Of a stretch of 64,000 nt of DNA, positions 41,413 to 52,800 are shown one piece after another. The notes below the pieces were generated by a model, which saw only the letters and a program-made list of their open reading frames with translations, was not told the DNA's origin and did not search any database. Both the position numbers and the translations under genes were made by a program. Origin of the DNA: Sphaeramia orbicularis (taxonomy: Eukaryota > Chordata > Actinopteri > Kurtiformes > Apogonidae); contig NC_043974.1 in assembly GCF_902148855.1 (NCBI RefSeq), positions 21,515,950 to 21,579,949 on the forward strand. Reading direction: 5' to 3'. The number at the start of each line of letters is the position of its first letter. Positions within the stretch are counted from its first letter, which is position 1.

Positions 41413-42551
41413 ATGGTGAAGATTTTTGTGGGGAATCTGCCTCGGGAGGCAGATCAGGAAGAAATCAAGGCGCTCTTCACTGAGCATGGTACTGTCACTG
41501 AATGTGCCATCATCAAAAACTACGCTTTTGTGCACATGGATGACCGTAAGGCGGCCACCAAAGCCATCAAGAGTCTGCACCTCTACAAGCTTCACGGCAC
41601 ACCGATCAACGTAGAGGCCAGCCATGGGAAGAACCAGGGATCAGTGAAACTACATGTGGCCAATGTAGAAAAGGGAGCTGATGATGAGCTCCGTGCCCTT
41701 TTTGAAGAGTATGGAACTGTCTCAGAATGCGCTGTTGTCAAAAATTTTGCTTTTGTACATATGTCTAATTCTGATGAGGCCATGGATGCGATCAAGGGAC
41801 TGGACAACACTGAGTTCCAAGGTAAGCACTGCCTAGTGCATGTAAAAAAAAAAAAAAAAAAGGATATAGGTAAGATAACCTCCAACTTGAACCTGTTTTT
41901 AATCTGTGCTTTCTTCTGTACCTAGGCAAACGCATCCATGTCCAGATTTCCAAGAGTCGGCCTAGACATGAGGAACGGGATGACTACCCCCCTCCTCCCC
42001 CAGACAGAGGTGGCTACTGGCCCCCACGATATCCAGGAGAGAGGCCTGAGCCTCCCCCTCCCAGCTACCTGAGAGGGCGCCTGAGTCATTTACCCCCAGG
42101 TTACCCTGCCCCCCCTCTGCCTCCCCCTCCCCCCAGACGAGCTGTTTACCCAGACCGTCCCTATGATGGTGAAAGGGACAGGTATGGCGTCGTAGATTAC
42201 TATGAGAAGTACAGGGCCCGTCCGTATGGCATGGCCTCCTATGAGGACCAGCGTCCTGGCGCCCCTCCTCCCCCTCCTTCAGCCGTTGTCCGAGACCGTC
42301 TCATGACCTCGTCGCTCGACCCGTATGAGCGTCGCCCCCTTCCTCCTCCTCCGTCTTCGTACTACGCCCGAGATCGTAGCCCTCTCAGAAGAGCACCTAG
42401 CGCGCCAATGCCCCCTGCAAGTAATGGCTACTCCTACGAGCGCTCCCGTCTCTCTCCGGTTTCCAGGGTCCCTGCATACGGAGTTCCTCGCGCCAGGGAC
42501 CCCTACACAGAGCGGCTGCCTCCGCCACCGCCTGCACGATATGCTTATTAA
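41413..42551 (+). CDS. rbm4: RNA-binding protein 4/lark-like, paralog 2
   Basis: Paralog of the gene at 33486, same strand. Exons 41413-41821 and 41926-42551 encode 344 aa. The first coding exon is 409 nt in both genes, with the intron in the same codon and phase. RRM1 has [10 protein letters not shown] and [11 protein letters not shown]2 has KLHVANV and KNFAFVHM, followed by [20 protein letters not shown]. As in paralog 1 there is no zinc knuckle. The tail is proline-rich with [37 protein letters not shown] and YERSRLSPV, ending RYAY. The 104-bp intron contains an 18-A run. If retained, the frame stays open and closes at a TAG that overlaps the acceptor, giving 170 aa with a lysine run. RNA binding and a role in splicing are inferred from the family. 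Confidence 0.92.
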
Positions 42552-43520
42552 GCAAAGCCCCGGCATGTGAAGTCAAGGTGAGAGTAGGTCTGAGGTAGTG
42601 ATGTTCATATCTTGTCTAAAATTGCCCTCCGTCACTGACAAGGCAGAGGCAGCCTGTGTGGCAAGCACGCTTTAGATCTTGTTGGAAAATCAAAGTTTGA
42701 CAAAGCATGCGTTTGAGGTGCTCATTGACGAATTTTCCTTTCGCTGGTCAAACACGTTTGTGCTCTGAAATAAACAGCTTAGCTTAAAATGTGTGGAAAA
42801 GCTGTTCGGTCTGTGGGTGAACCACAGGACTACGGAACTCGGAAAAACCACTATGCAGATAATAAAGATGGAACATCGAACTTTGTATTGACACAGCCAG
42901 TTCATTTGTGTCATTTGCTCTTTTTTCAGGATCGTCGTCCGACTGCGTCGCCACTCGCCACCCTTGATGCACGTGACGCTATCCTCTTCCTGTCTGCGGC
43001 GGAGCGCGTTATGTTCCCCTGCAATGCTCACAGGAGGAACTGAATTGCAGACGCCTACGTCTGTTTTTGTTTTTTTATCATTTGGACAGTTTTTTCACTC
43101 GTATTTTTTTTCCCTGAATGTTTTAGTTTGTCTTTGTGCTGTAGTATTTTTAATACTTAACGTCTAATTTAGGCGTTTTTTTTAATTTGTACCTTTAGGT
43201 TTGAAAAACTAGTGTCTGGTGTTGTGTAATGAGAAATATAAATAATTTCACCCCACAGTTTTTAGGCGATACTTGTAAGTTAAACAGAGCAGAGTCATGT
43301 TTGATATTAAATCTAATCTGCACGTTTGATTCCAAGATTCATGTAAAACGTTTCTTTCGAAAACCAAACTTCCATGTGGCGTTGCTGTGAAACTGCTAAT
43401 GCGTAAGACTTAAAACAAACGTAGAAATGGTCTTCACTCAAGACAGTTACCGCAAGGCGTTGACATGTACTTGTTTAATGTCGTAGCTGTTTTCAATAAA
43501 AAGACTACAGTAATGTTGTT
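42552..43520 (+). other. Spliced 3' UTR of rbm4-like gene 2
   Basis: A donor, TCAAG|GTGAGA, lies 26 bases after the stop (42578), and an acceptor, CTTTTTTCAG|GATCG, at 42929. The downstream exon carries the blocks shared with gene 1. AATAAA lies at 43495-43500. Confidence 0.7.
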
Positions 43521-45766
43521 CTGACAGTCATACCCAGCGTTTAAATTCCTTCTCCATGTAACCGTATTAATTCGACTTCCCTGTCAGTATCTCCAGGTTG
43601 ACAACTTGTATCATTTATAATTATTCGCTAATATTAATAAAATGACGTGTACAAGACTTGGACACAAAAATGGAAGAAATATGTCGTTCAGCCTTGTTTC
43701 ATCCTTAAGGGGACTTCCTCCAGTGCCAAAACGGAAACTTTCGTATATTAAATCCATCCGTACTCAACCAGATGAGATCTCATAGCACATTGTTACCCTG
43801 AATCGGGGGGGAGGGGGGTGTCACTTCCATGGCTGCTGGAGCCCTTTCAGAATCAGCAGGTAAGTCAATGGGCAAAAATGATGTATAATAAAAACCTATT
43901 GCTCATTTTGAACTGTTATTTAAGGTTTTAATTTATAGTAACTTGTATACTTGATTGAAACTAAACATTACAACAATTCACAGATAGGATTGTCCTAAAG
44001 TGCTGCGATTGCTGGCACACACAAGTATCTAATCAGCTGCAAGTTTGTAACTTAGTAGCCAGCAGTATTTTTGGAAAAACAGACGATACCTGTACATTAG
44101 GGTGCATCATTTTCCTTGAGGTTTTAGAGGTATTTTGTGCCAATGATAAAAGTAAATGGCTACATGGTCTGTAGGGTTTTAGGGGTCTACCTCAAGCATG
44201 AGTATTTACCTAATGTAGTGTATTTTGAAGAATGATGCCATGATGTCTGGTCATGATGCAGGAAATTGATCTAATTGATATGAATGGATACAGTCTGCTG
44301 AAGTTTATTGGTTAAAGGCCTTGGAATAGACCTTTTGCTTCATAAAAGCAGGTGAAACAGCTACTACTATGTATTAGTTCCATTTATTTACCATGGGAGG
44401 CCGTTCCACTGAACCAACAAAAACAATTACAAGGCCTGAACCTGATGCACTTGAGTGGGATGTGGCCATTTTAATGGTGTTCCCCATACCTGTGGGTTTT
44501 CTGCTGTTAATAAGATGCATCCCAGTTCATTGAAACGTCTTCCCGAGGCAACTAAATAGAATACAGTCACAGTTAATGTCAGCATAAACATGCTGTAATG
44601 GACTGTGTAATTATTGTTTGCTTCTAGGTTAATTCTCCGCCCTTGCTCCTGCTTGTTATGGGATGGGTAAAATGTAGGGCCCTGTTCCTTATGTAGACAA
44701 TAAAGACTAACCTAGTTTCAAAGTGAAAACCTCTGCCGTGAAGAGAGATTTGTGCACAAATTATCTGAGCCTGTTGATTTCTGATGTAATAATTCATGAT
44801 GCAGAAGTTAAATAGAAATGATGCACTCTACTGCACATGGCTAAAAAAATTTAAAGTTACTGAACAAACAATGCGAAGCTCTGGTCTTAAGTCCAAGCTG
44901 GATTGAAGATCGTATTTTGCTCTCCGGGTATTGATTTGTGTGTTAGTAATACACAGGACAGCTACATTTTATGGTTAATTTTACTGATTGGACCTTTTGC
45001 AAACATAGGAAAAAATATATATATATTAGTCTTGCAATTATGAGTCGTCTTATTAGCTATTATAGTATGTTTCAATAGGTTACAATATTTTGAAATTGCT
45101 ATGCTATATAATTTAAATGAATTTTGATGGACATGAATTTGTATTTCCCACTTTGAGCCTGAGTCGCATGAATAAAATGTTATTAAATATTCTGGACTAT
45201 GTTTGATTTTTTTTTTTTTTACTTTTTTTTTTTTTAAACCTTCTCCCACCTGTTAACCATTTTGCAATAGTGAAATAGTACGGAGAGTTGAGATCTGTAC
45301 TATCTAATATAAATGTAGTGTTTGACCTAACTATACCCTATGAATACAATTTAAAATAAAACATTTTTCATACAGATGCCTTCATATGACCTCAACCAAA
45401 TCTAGTAGTTTTTAGTCCAGTGGCCCGAGAGGTCCGATGGACTATTTTTATCAGTTGGCGTCTGTCTGTCCCTTGTCCGGAAACAATTTTTCAAAAATGT
45501 TCTCCAAAACTGTCAGAATTCCTTGATATTTGTTGTATAACATCTTTGGGGCAAGGTCTACCAAGTTTGATCAAAGAATGGACAAATACTGATTTTTAAT
45601 TTTCAAATTTTCACACATTTCAAAGTGCTATAACTTCCAAACAGTTGAAGATATTTATATAATTACTATTGGCAACAGATAGGAGGTCACATAAGGGCCT
45701 TCATTTGGTGCCATGGCCTTTGACCTCAAATGAATGTCAATTAATGTCTTTAAATATGCTGTTGGA
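43521..45766. other. Intergenic, no gene seen
   Basis: AT-rich sequence with no exon-like open frame that I can support. An isolated AATAAAGAC at 44699-44707 belongs to nothing identifiable. Sequence at 45415-45760 looks like a degraded dispersed repeat, but its family is not recognised. Confidence 0.5.
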
Positions 45767-46371
45767 CTAAAGCACAGATGTCAAACATGCGGCCCGGGGG
45801 CCAAATCCGGCCCACCAATGGGTCCAAATCCAGCCCACGGGATGATTTGCCAAGTGCAAGTTAGGGCATCAAACTCAAAAAATATCATAATAACCTATAA
45901 ATAATGACAACACCATTTTTTTCTCTTTGATTTAGTGCAAAAAACATTAAATTATGAAAATGTTTACATTAACAAACTATCCTTTAACAATCAAATGTGA
46001 ATAACCTGAACAAATATGAACAACCTGGAATTAAGTGCAATTTTAACAATATTTTGCCTGGTACTAAATGTTTTGTGGCTTTGTAATGCATATGTATAAA
46101 TGGTAAGTCGAGGCATAATACTGATCAAATTGTACTTATATTTCTTAACAAATTTCATTTTTTTCAGCTTATTCACATCCTTTTTGTTTGGGTAGTTTAT
46201 AAATGTAAATATTGGCATAATTGAATGTCATTTTTTTGCACTAAAACAATTTGAGGTTGTCATTATTTATTGACTATCATGCTATTATTTTACTGGTCCG
46301 GCCCACTTCAGATTAAATTGGGCTGAATGTGGCCCCCGGAAGAAAATGAGTTTGACACCTCTGGACTAAAG
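45767..46371 (+). mobile_element. hAT-type MITE (GTGTCAAAC family), copy 1
   Basis: The body begins CACAGATGTCAAACATG and ends GTTTGACACCTCTG, which are inverted ends. The 8-bp flank gactaaag is repeated exactly on both sides (right copy 46364-46371). It is about 590 bp and has no transposase. The GCGGCCCGGGGGCC / GTGGCCCCCGG blocks inside the ends are typical of this widespread family. Confidence 0.8.
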
Positions 46372-46922
46372 GATCCTTGGTCCTATTTGTAATCAGTTCA
46401 GCTTAAATACAGATACCAATGAAGGCCACAAGAGGGAGCACAACACTGCCATGTGACTAGGTTGATAGTAGGAAAGCAACTTCTGGCATTCCCTTGTAAT
46501 CCTCAAGTTCTGTAGTGTTCCATGGGAAAGTCAGTTCTTTTTCAGAACTACAGTCCAATGCAGGATATCATCACTCAAACCAATCTATAGACAGAAGAAG
46601 AAGTGGGATCTTACAGAACTTGAACATCAAAGTCTTCAAAATGCTCTGTGTTGTGAAGTTTACTGAACAAGTGAAAAAAAGAAAAGTGACAAGAGTGTAA
46701 ACAAAAGGCTGACTTGCTGGTTTCTTCTGTCTTGTTATGAACTCTTTGGATCTTGGTTGAATACAAAATGGAAAAATTAGCTGGATATTTAAAACTACAT
46801 ACAACTACTTATGAAAAAACACTTGAAGGCGTTTGTTTTATGTGGTTTTAAATATACTGTGCTAAAGGCCTCCCTTTGGTGGAAAACAAGTAGAGGCAAT
46901 CAAGATTTTTACATGCCCACAG

Positions 46923-48060
46923 TTAACCCTTAAAGACCCAGGGTGTTACTTTTGTCGTTCCAAAACACTTTTTCCTCTTTATTTAAATTTTCTTTAGTGA
47001 TTGATCATCATTTATTATGATATGATCCTGTGTATTTTGTATTTTTCAGTGAAAATCCAGCATTTTCCTGTATTTAATTTGCAGATTGTAAATATGTTCA
47101 TTAAAACTCAGATTAAAATTGAGGGTTATGTCAAGAAGAGAGAAAACTGAAGGGAAAAGTAACCTCACTCAGCAAAATATATCAATAACTAAACATAAAC
47201 CCAGTGTCTCCATCCACTGTCATTGATCCAACTCCATGGGTTTTACTGGTGAATCAATGTTGTAGAACAGGGGTGTCAAACTCATTTTAGTTCAGGGGCC
47301 ACACTCAGCCCGATATGATCTCAAGTGGGCTGGATCAGTAAAATAATAACAGTGAAAAAAGTCAAATTAAATTATGATAATGTTTACATCTACAAAAATC
47401 TGAATAACATGAACAACTGGAAACGTCTTAAGAAAAACAAGTGTAATTTTAACAATATTATGCCTCAGATTATTAGTTTATCCTTTACACATGTGCATTA
47501 CAACTTACATTACAATTACAAATGCACAAAACATTTAATAACAGGCAGAGTATTGGTAAAATTGCATTTACTGATCTTAAGACATTTCAGGTTTTTCACA
47601 TTTTTTGTAAAATAACAGCTGTTTAATATAAACATTTTCAAGTAATTTTACTTTTTTACACTAAAACAAAGAGAAAATTTGCTGTTTTCATTATTTATAG
47701 GTTTAATATGATTGTATTTTACTGGTCTGACCCACTTGAGATATAACTGATCTGTATGTGGAATCTGAATTAAAATGATTTTGACATCCTCAATTGTTAA
47801 TAACTTCAGTGTAATTTTTGTATTTCACAAATTCATCCTACAGGCCAGATTGGATCCTTTATCAGGCCAGATGTGGCCCCTGGGCTGCGTGTTTGACACC
47901 TATGTTGTAGAAGATGATAGTGTTTCCATGTTCCACTACGGAGCCTCTGAACGTCCAAATGGGTCATATCTGATGACCATGAAAAGATGACAAACTGTAT
48001 TTTACACCAATTATTTACATGTATTAATAGGATTAGTGGATCAACCGGTATTAAACATTT
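46923..48060 (+). mobile_element. piggyBac-type MITE (CCCAYAAAGACCC family), copy 2, interrupted
   Basis: Starts TTAACCCTTAAAGACCCAGG (46923) and follows copy 1 through its interior, including the 'catatctgatgaccatgaaaagatgacaaa' region at its right end. The right terminus is lost near 48060. A hAT-type MITE (47268-47904) sits inside it. Confidence 0.7.
47260..47912 (+). mobile_element. hAT-type MITE (GTGTCAAAC family), copy 2, nested
   Basis: The body is 47268-47904, CAGGGGTGTCAAACTC to GTTTGACACCTATG, flanked by perfect 8-bp duplications ttgtagaa (47260-47267 and 47905-47912). It interrupts the piggyBac-type MITE. The matching point in copy 1 of that MITE (near 31895) reads straight through. 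Confidence 0.88.
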
Positions 48061-48339
48061 CTCTGACACCAATCATTCAGTTTAAAGAAATTTGATTACT
48101 GCACTGGTATGAATTATTACGTATTTAAAGACACTTATCCTTACTTTAAAGTTACTGATAATATGAGATCATTTGCATCACCTATTAAAATTATTCCTCT
48201 ATACAAACAGCTGTGTGTCATGGTCTGTCCCATATCTGATGAAGGGCTGTGGCTGGAAACGTCACTACTGTAGTGAATAAATATATTTTTTGGGAGCTTA
48301 CAGGTTGTGCTGACCTATTTAATTCTTTCATCCACTGTT

Positions 48340-48901
48340 TTTTTTTTTTTTTTTTTTTTTTTGATAATTTTTTTTATTTAAAAAAAAAAACAAAAAAAAC
48401 TTACAAATAAAAAATCTATAGTGAGTTGACAGAGACAATCCCAATCCATAAAAGACATGACAAACTGAAGAAACTGATGAAACTGAAGCACTGTGGTTCT
48501 GTTTATTTTTCAAATGTTCATTGTGGTCGGTTTCAGATGCTGCAGCTCTTTCATAATTCATAGTTTGAGTTATTGTTTGTTCAGTATTAATTGTCAGCCT
48601 TGTAAATCCAAGCCGGACTGACTGTACATATCCTGACCAAGGAAAATAATATTCTCAGTTTGTGCAGTAATCTACACCTGGCTTTTCTGCCTCCGCCCAT
48701 AATAATATACATTTTATAGACTAAATGTCATGTAAAATTAACATTTATTTGCAACATAGTATAGCAAACTATTACATGATCAAAAACAAATTAATTTTAG
48801 CAAAAAAAAAAAAAAAAAGTCTGTTTTGAATTTGTGGGGTCACCAGAAAAATTTGTGATATTAAAATGGGGTCATGAGCCAAAAAAGGTTGGGAACCACT
48901 G
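48340..48901 (+). mobile_element. hAT-type non-autonomous transposon, copy 2 (left end lost)
   Basis: The interior matches copy 1 at 7580-8150 and it ends GGTTGGGAACCACTG at 48901. The left end is replaced by T and A runs (48339-48390), so no target duplication can be checked. Confidence 0.75.
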
Positions 48902-49890
48902 CTTTAAAAGAACACTTAATCCTTCAGTTTATCACAAACACTAAAAATCAGTTACTATTGAGATACACGTGCACAAGAGTGAAACCTTAATGTACCTCAC
49001 AGGAACCCAACCTCCTGACCACAAATGTGCAGAACAAAAGAAGCCTTTACCATGTAGCTGTACGGCTGAAAAAATGGTGTAAACTAGAGTCTTTGTGTAA
49101 AATAAAATGATGGAGACCAAATGGAAGTGTAACAGAACTAAACTATTATCTGGAGATGGTTAATCGTCTGCTTCGTGTTCATTATAAGTCCTGAGAACGT
49201 CTGTATTTCCGTAAAAGCCACTTGGCAACCCAGGAAAAATTATCCAATCATGTTAGGATAAGAAAATAAAAGCAAAACTGATTGGCTTCAGCATTCAGAA
49301 TTTTAATATTAATCCTCCAAATCTGTATGGCAAAAGGTTTTGGTGTCACTTTTTTTAATTTTCAGGGTACATTTTTGCTGAAAAATAATGTTTAAAAACC
49401 TCTAATTTTATGTGGGGTGGCCACTGAGTACAGTATTTGCTTCTGATACATATAATGGAGTGGAAATATAAAGTAAAATGGTGTAAAATATAAAAAAATC
49501 CAAGCACCTTACATGCATTTAAGCCAACACTATAGTAGAATATCTACTCTGTACATTAATATTAGTCACATCTATGTTCACCTGAATAATTGTTTTGGAC
49601 ATCAGACTGTGTGTAATGGAGGATGATACCAAGTTCTGTTATCAGTTCTGTTCAAAGCAAAATGGAATCAGCTATCATTTATTTCTGTTCCATTTCTGCT
49701 TCAATAATTCAGATGCACCAAGAATAAGAGGCAGTTGTATCGGCTCCTCTATCAAACACTAACAACAATAATATTAAGACAAAATAAGAAAAAGCAAAAA
49801 ATTAAAGTGTCATCTCCTCACAGAAACACATCTGTAGACTATTACAGCGACAGTCCCCGTCAGAGCTGCAGTTCCTGTTCCGTCCTGAAT

Positions 49891-52800
49891 CTATCTGACG
49901 GCAGAATAGACAGCATTTAACTCCACTTTTCTCTGTGATCGGGACCCCCTCGTGATGTTTCTCGGACGGAAAGTAACGGCAGCGTAGTTCAGGTCATCAG
50001 CTGTGTCCAGACTCTGAAAGCAACAGGAATAAGGATTGGTGTTAAAGAAATTACTCAGAAAAAAAACCAAACAAATAACTGATAAGTGGAAGTAAAGGCA
50101 TATAGTCGTGGAAAAAATGATTAGACCATCAAAAGTCATCAAAAACAATAGTTATGCAATCAAGTACTAACTCCTGTGTGTATCATGTGACTAAAACAAA
50201 CAGAAAAGAAAACATGGAATGCCTAAAAGAACTGTTTTTATCAGTACTATGTCATAGATATTGATATAAGAACAAGAGAACATGGAAAATGGCTAGATAT
50301 CAGCTCTTAAATTAAACTCTTATGAGCTATTTTTGTTGTACCAGGTGTTAAAATGAACAAGAAATTGAAGAAACCAAGGGGTGCTCTAATCATTTTTTCC
50401 GTGGCTATTTTTTCACTTGTGAAACTGAATTTACCTCAGTCTGTGGTGGATTCTCTTCTGTGTGAGCTGAAACATAAAACCACATCAGTGTCCGGAAACG
50501 GTCCTTTTAATGTCGTTTGTTAATTAGAAATGATGTGGACTGTACAGTGAAATATTACATTTTCTTGACAGATGTGAAAAAGAACTCACCTTTCCGAGGG
50601 GTTCTGATAAGGGTTCTGACAACCAGACAAATGGTGAGTATAGCAAGGTAAACAGTCACAGTGGCTGTTACCTTTGTTTTAGAATCAGACTCACCTACAG
50701 TGAATAATGAAAAAACAAAAAAAAAATTAGATTTCATGTACAATTGAGATCTGTTGAGTATAAAACTATGGAATTTGTGAATTGCCTGTTTCATCCTCCA
50801 CCAAAAATAAAAATTTGTCTATTTAATTACATTCATTTAAACCTACAGGGTGGGGAAGTAAAATTTACAATATTTTGAGGCAGGGATTGAAAGACAGTGT
50901 ATGACCAATTAGTTTATTGAAAGTCATGAGAATTTATTTGCCACAAGAAAATTGACATAATAGAAAATGTTTTTATTCTATGTGTCCTCCTTCTTTCTCA
51001 ATAACTGCCTTCACACGCTTCCTGAAACTTGCGCAAGTGTTCCTCAAATATTCGGGTGACAACTTCTCCCATTCTTCTTTAATAGTATCTTCCAGACTTT
51101 CTCCTAATAGTTTTGCTCATAGTCATTCTCTTCTTTCCATTATAAACAGTCTTTATGGACACTCCAACTATTTTTGAAATCTCCTTTGGTGTGACGAGTG
51201 CATTCAGCAAATCACACACTCTTTGACGTTTACTTTCCTGATTACTCATATGGGCAAAAGTTTCTGAAAAGGTATGGATAATAGTGTTAGGTATGATTAT
51301 GACATCAATATATGTTTGGTTTCAAAACAATTGACGTAGTGCCTGCTGAGAAAAAACAACTAAATGTTCATTGTAAATTTTGCTTCCCCGTCCTGTATGT
51401 CATGACCTGAAGTTGCTCGATCTTCACCGAAAATTATCAAAATACAGTAATATGTTTAATCGTAACCCATAAAGACCTCAAATCATCTACTGATTTAAAA
51501 TGTTTAATAACTTTTGATCCACTAATCCTATCAATACATGTAAATGACTGGAATAAAATCCAGTTTGTCATCTTTTCATGGTCATCAGATATGATCCATT
51601 TGGACATTCGGAGGCTCTGTAGTTACCGTGGAAACACCATCATCATCTACAACATTGATTCACCAATAAAACCCATGCAGTCGGATCAATAACAGTGGAT
51701 GGTTTATGTTCAGTTAATGATAGATTTTGCTGAAAAAAATCCCTTTTTCTTCAGTTTTCTCTGTTTCTGATTTAAGAACCTTTAAATTTACTCGGAGCTT
51801 TTATGAACATCTACACAATTAGTAAATTAACCCTTTCATGCATAGTGGTCACTCCTGTGGACAGTTATTCTACAACTGTTCTCTTGTATATTCAGGGGTT
51901 TTGTTGTTTTAATTCCATATCAGCTGATACAGTGGATGCTCATGCATCATCCCATACACTGTAGTTCATACCGTTTCTGTAACTTTGCTGTTCTTCATAA
52001 ACCTGATCTGCAGTAACATGTTTGAGTGGAAATCAGTTGCTTTTTATTATTATTATTATTATTAGACTGTAATTAACCCTTTCATGCATGAATTATGAGA
52101 ACCTTAATCAAGATTTTTTATGTGTTTTTATTCCACTTTAGGCATGAAAAAAAAACAATGTGATTGAATTTTTTTTTAAATCAACCTGCTTTTCATGGAG
52201 TTACAAAAATGTCCATTCAGCTACACCATGAATTTTATTCTTGAAGCAAAGAAACATGTATTTAAAACCCAATATCATAAAGTGATATAAAAACAGTGAA
52301 ATGAAACCATGTTTAATGCAGCTAATCTGATGTTTTCTCACATTTTAACATATTCTAATACTAGTTATTACTCACTTCATGGAGATAATATGCAAAAAAT
52401 AAATATTAACAATTGATTTCCACTCAAGAACCAATCAAGAACAGCAAAGTTACAATAATGGCATGAATTGCAGTTTATGAGATGATGCATAAGTGTCCAC
52501 TGTGTTGGTTGATATGGAACTAAAACAACAAAACCCATGAATATAGAAGATTAAAGCTGTAGAGTAACTGTCCACTGTAGTGACCACTATGCATGAAAGG
52601 GTTAACAATTTGTTTTTTTTTTTTTTTTAATACAATTTTTTTTTTTTTTTGCATATTATCTGTTAAAATGTGAGAAAACATCAGATTAGCTGCATTAAAA
52701 ATGTTTTTCTTTCATATTTTTCAAACAGTATATCAGTAAATATGTTTCTTTACTTCAAAAATTAAACGTATGGTTTCCAGCTGAGCGGACATTTTTACAA

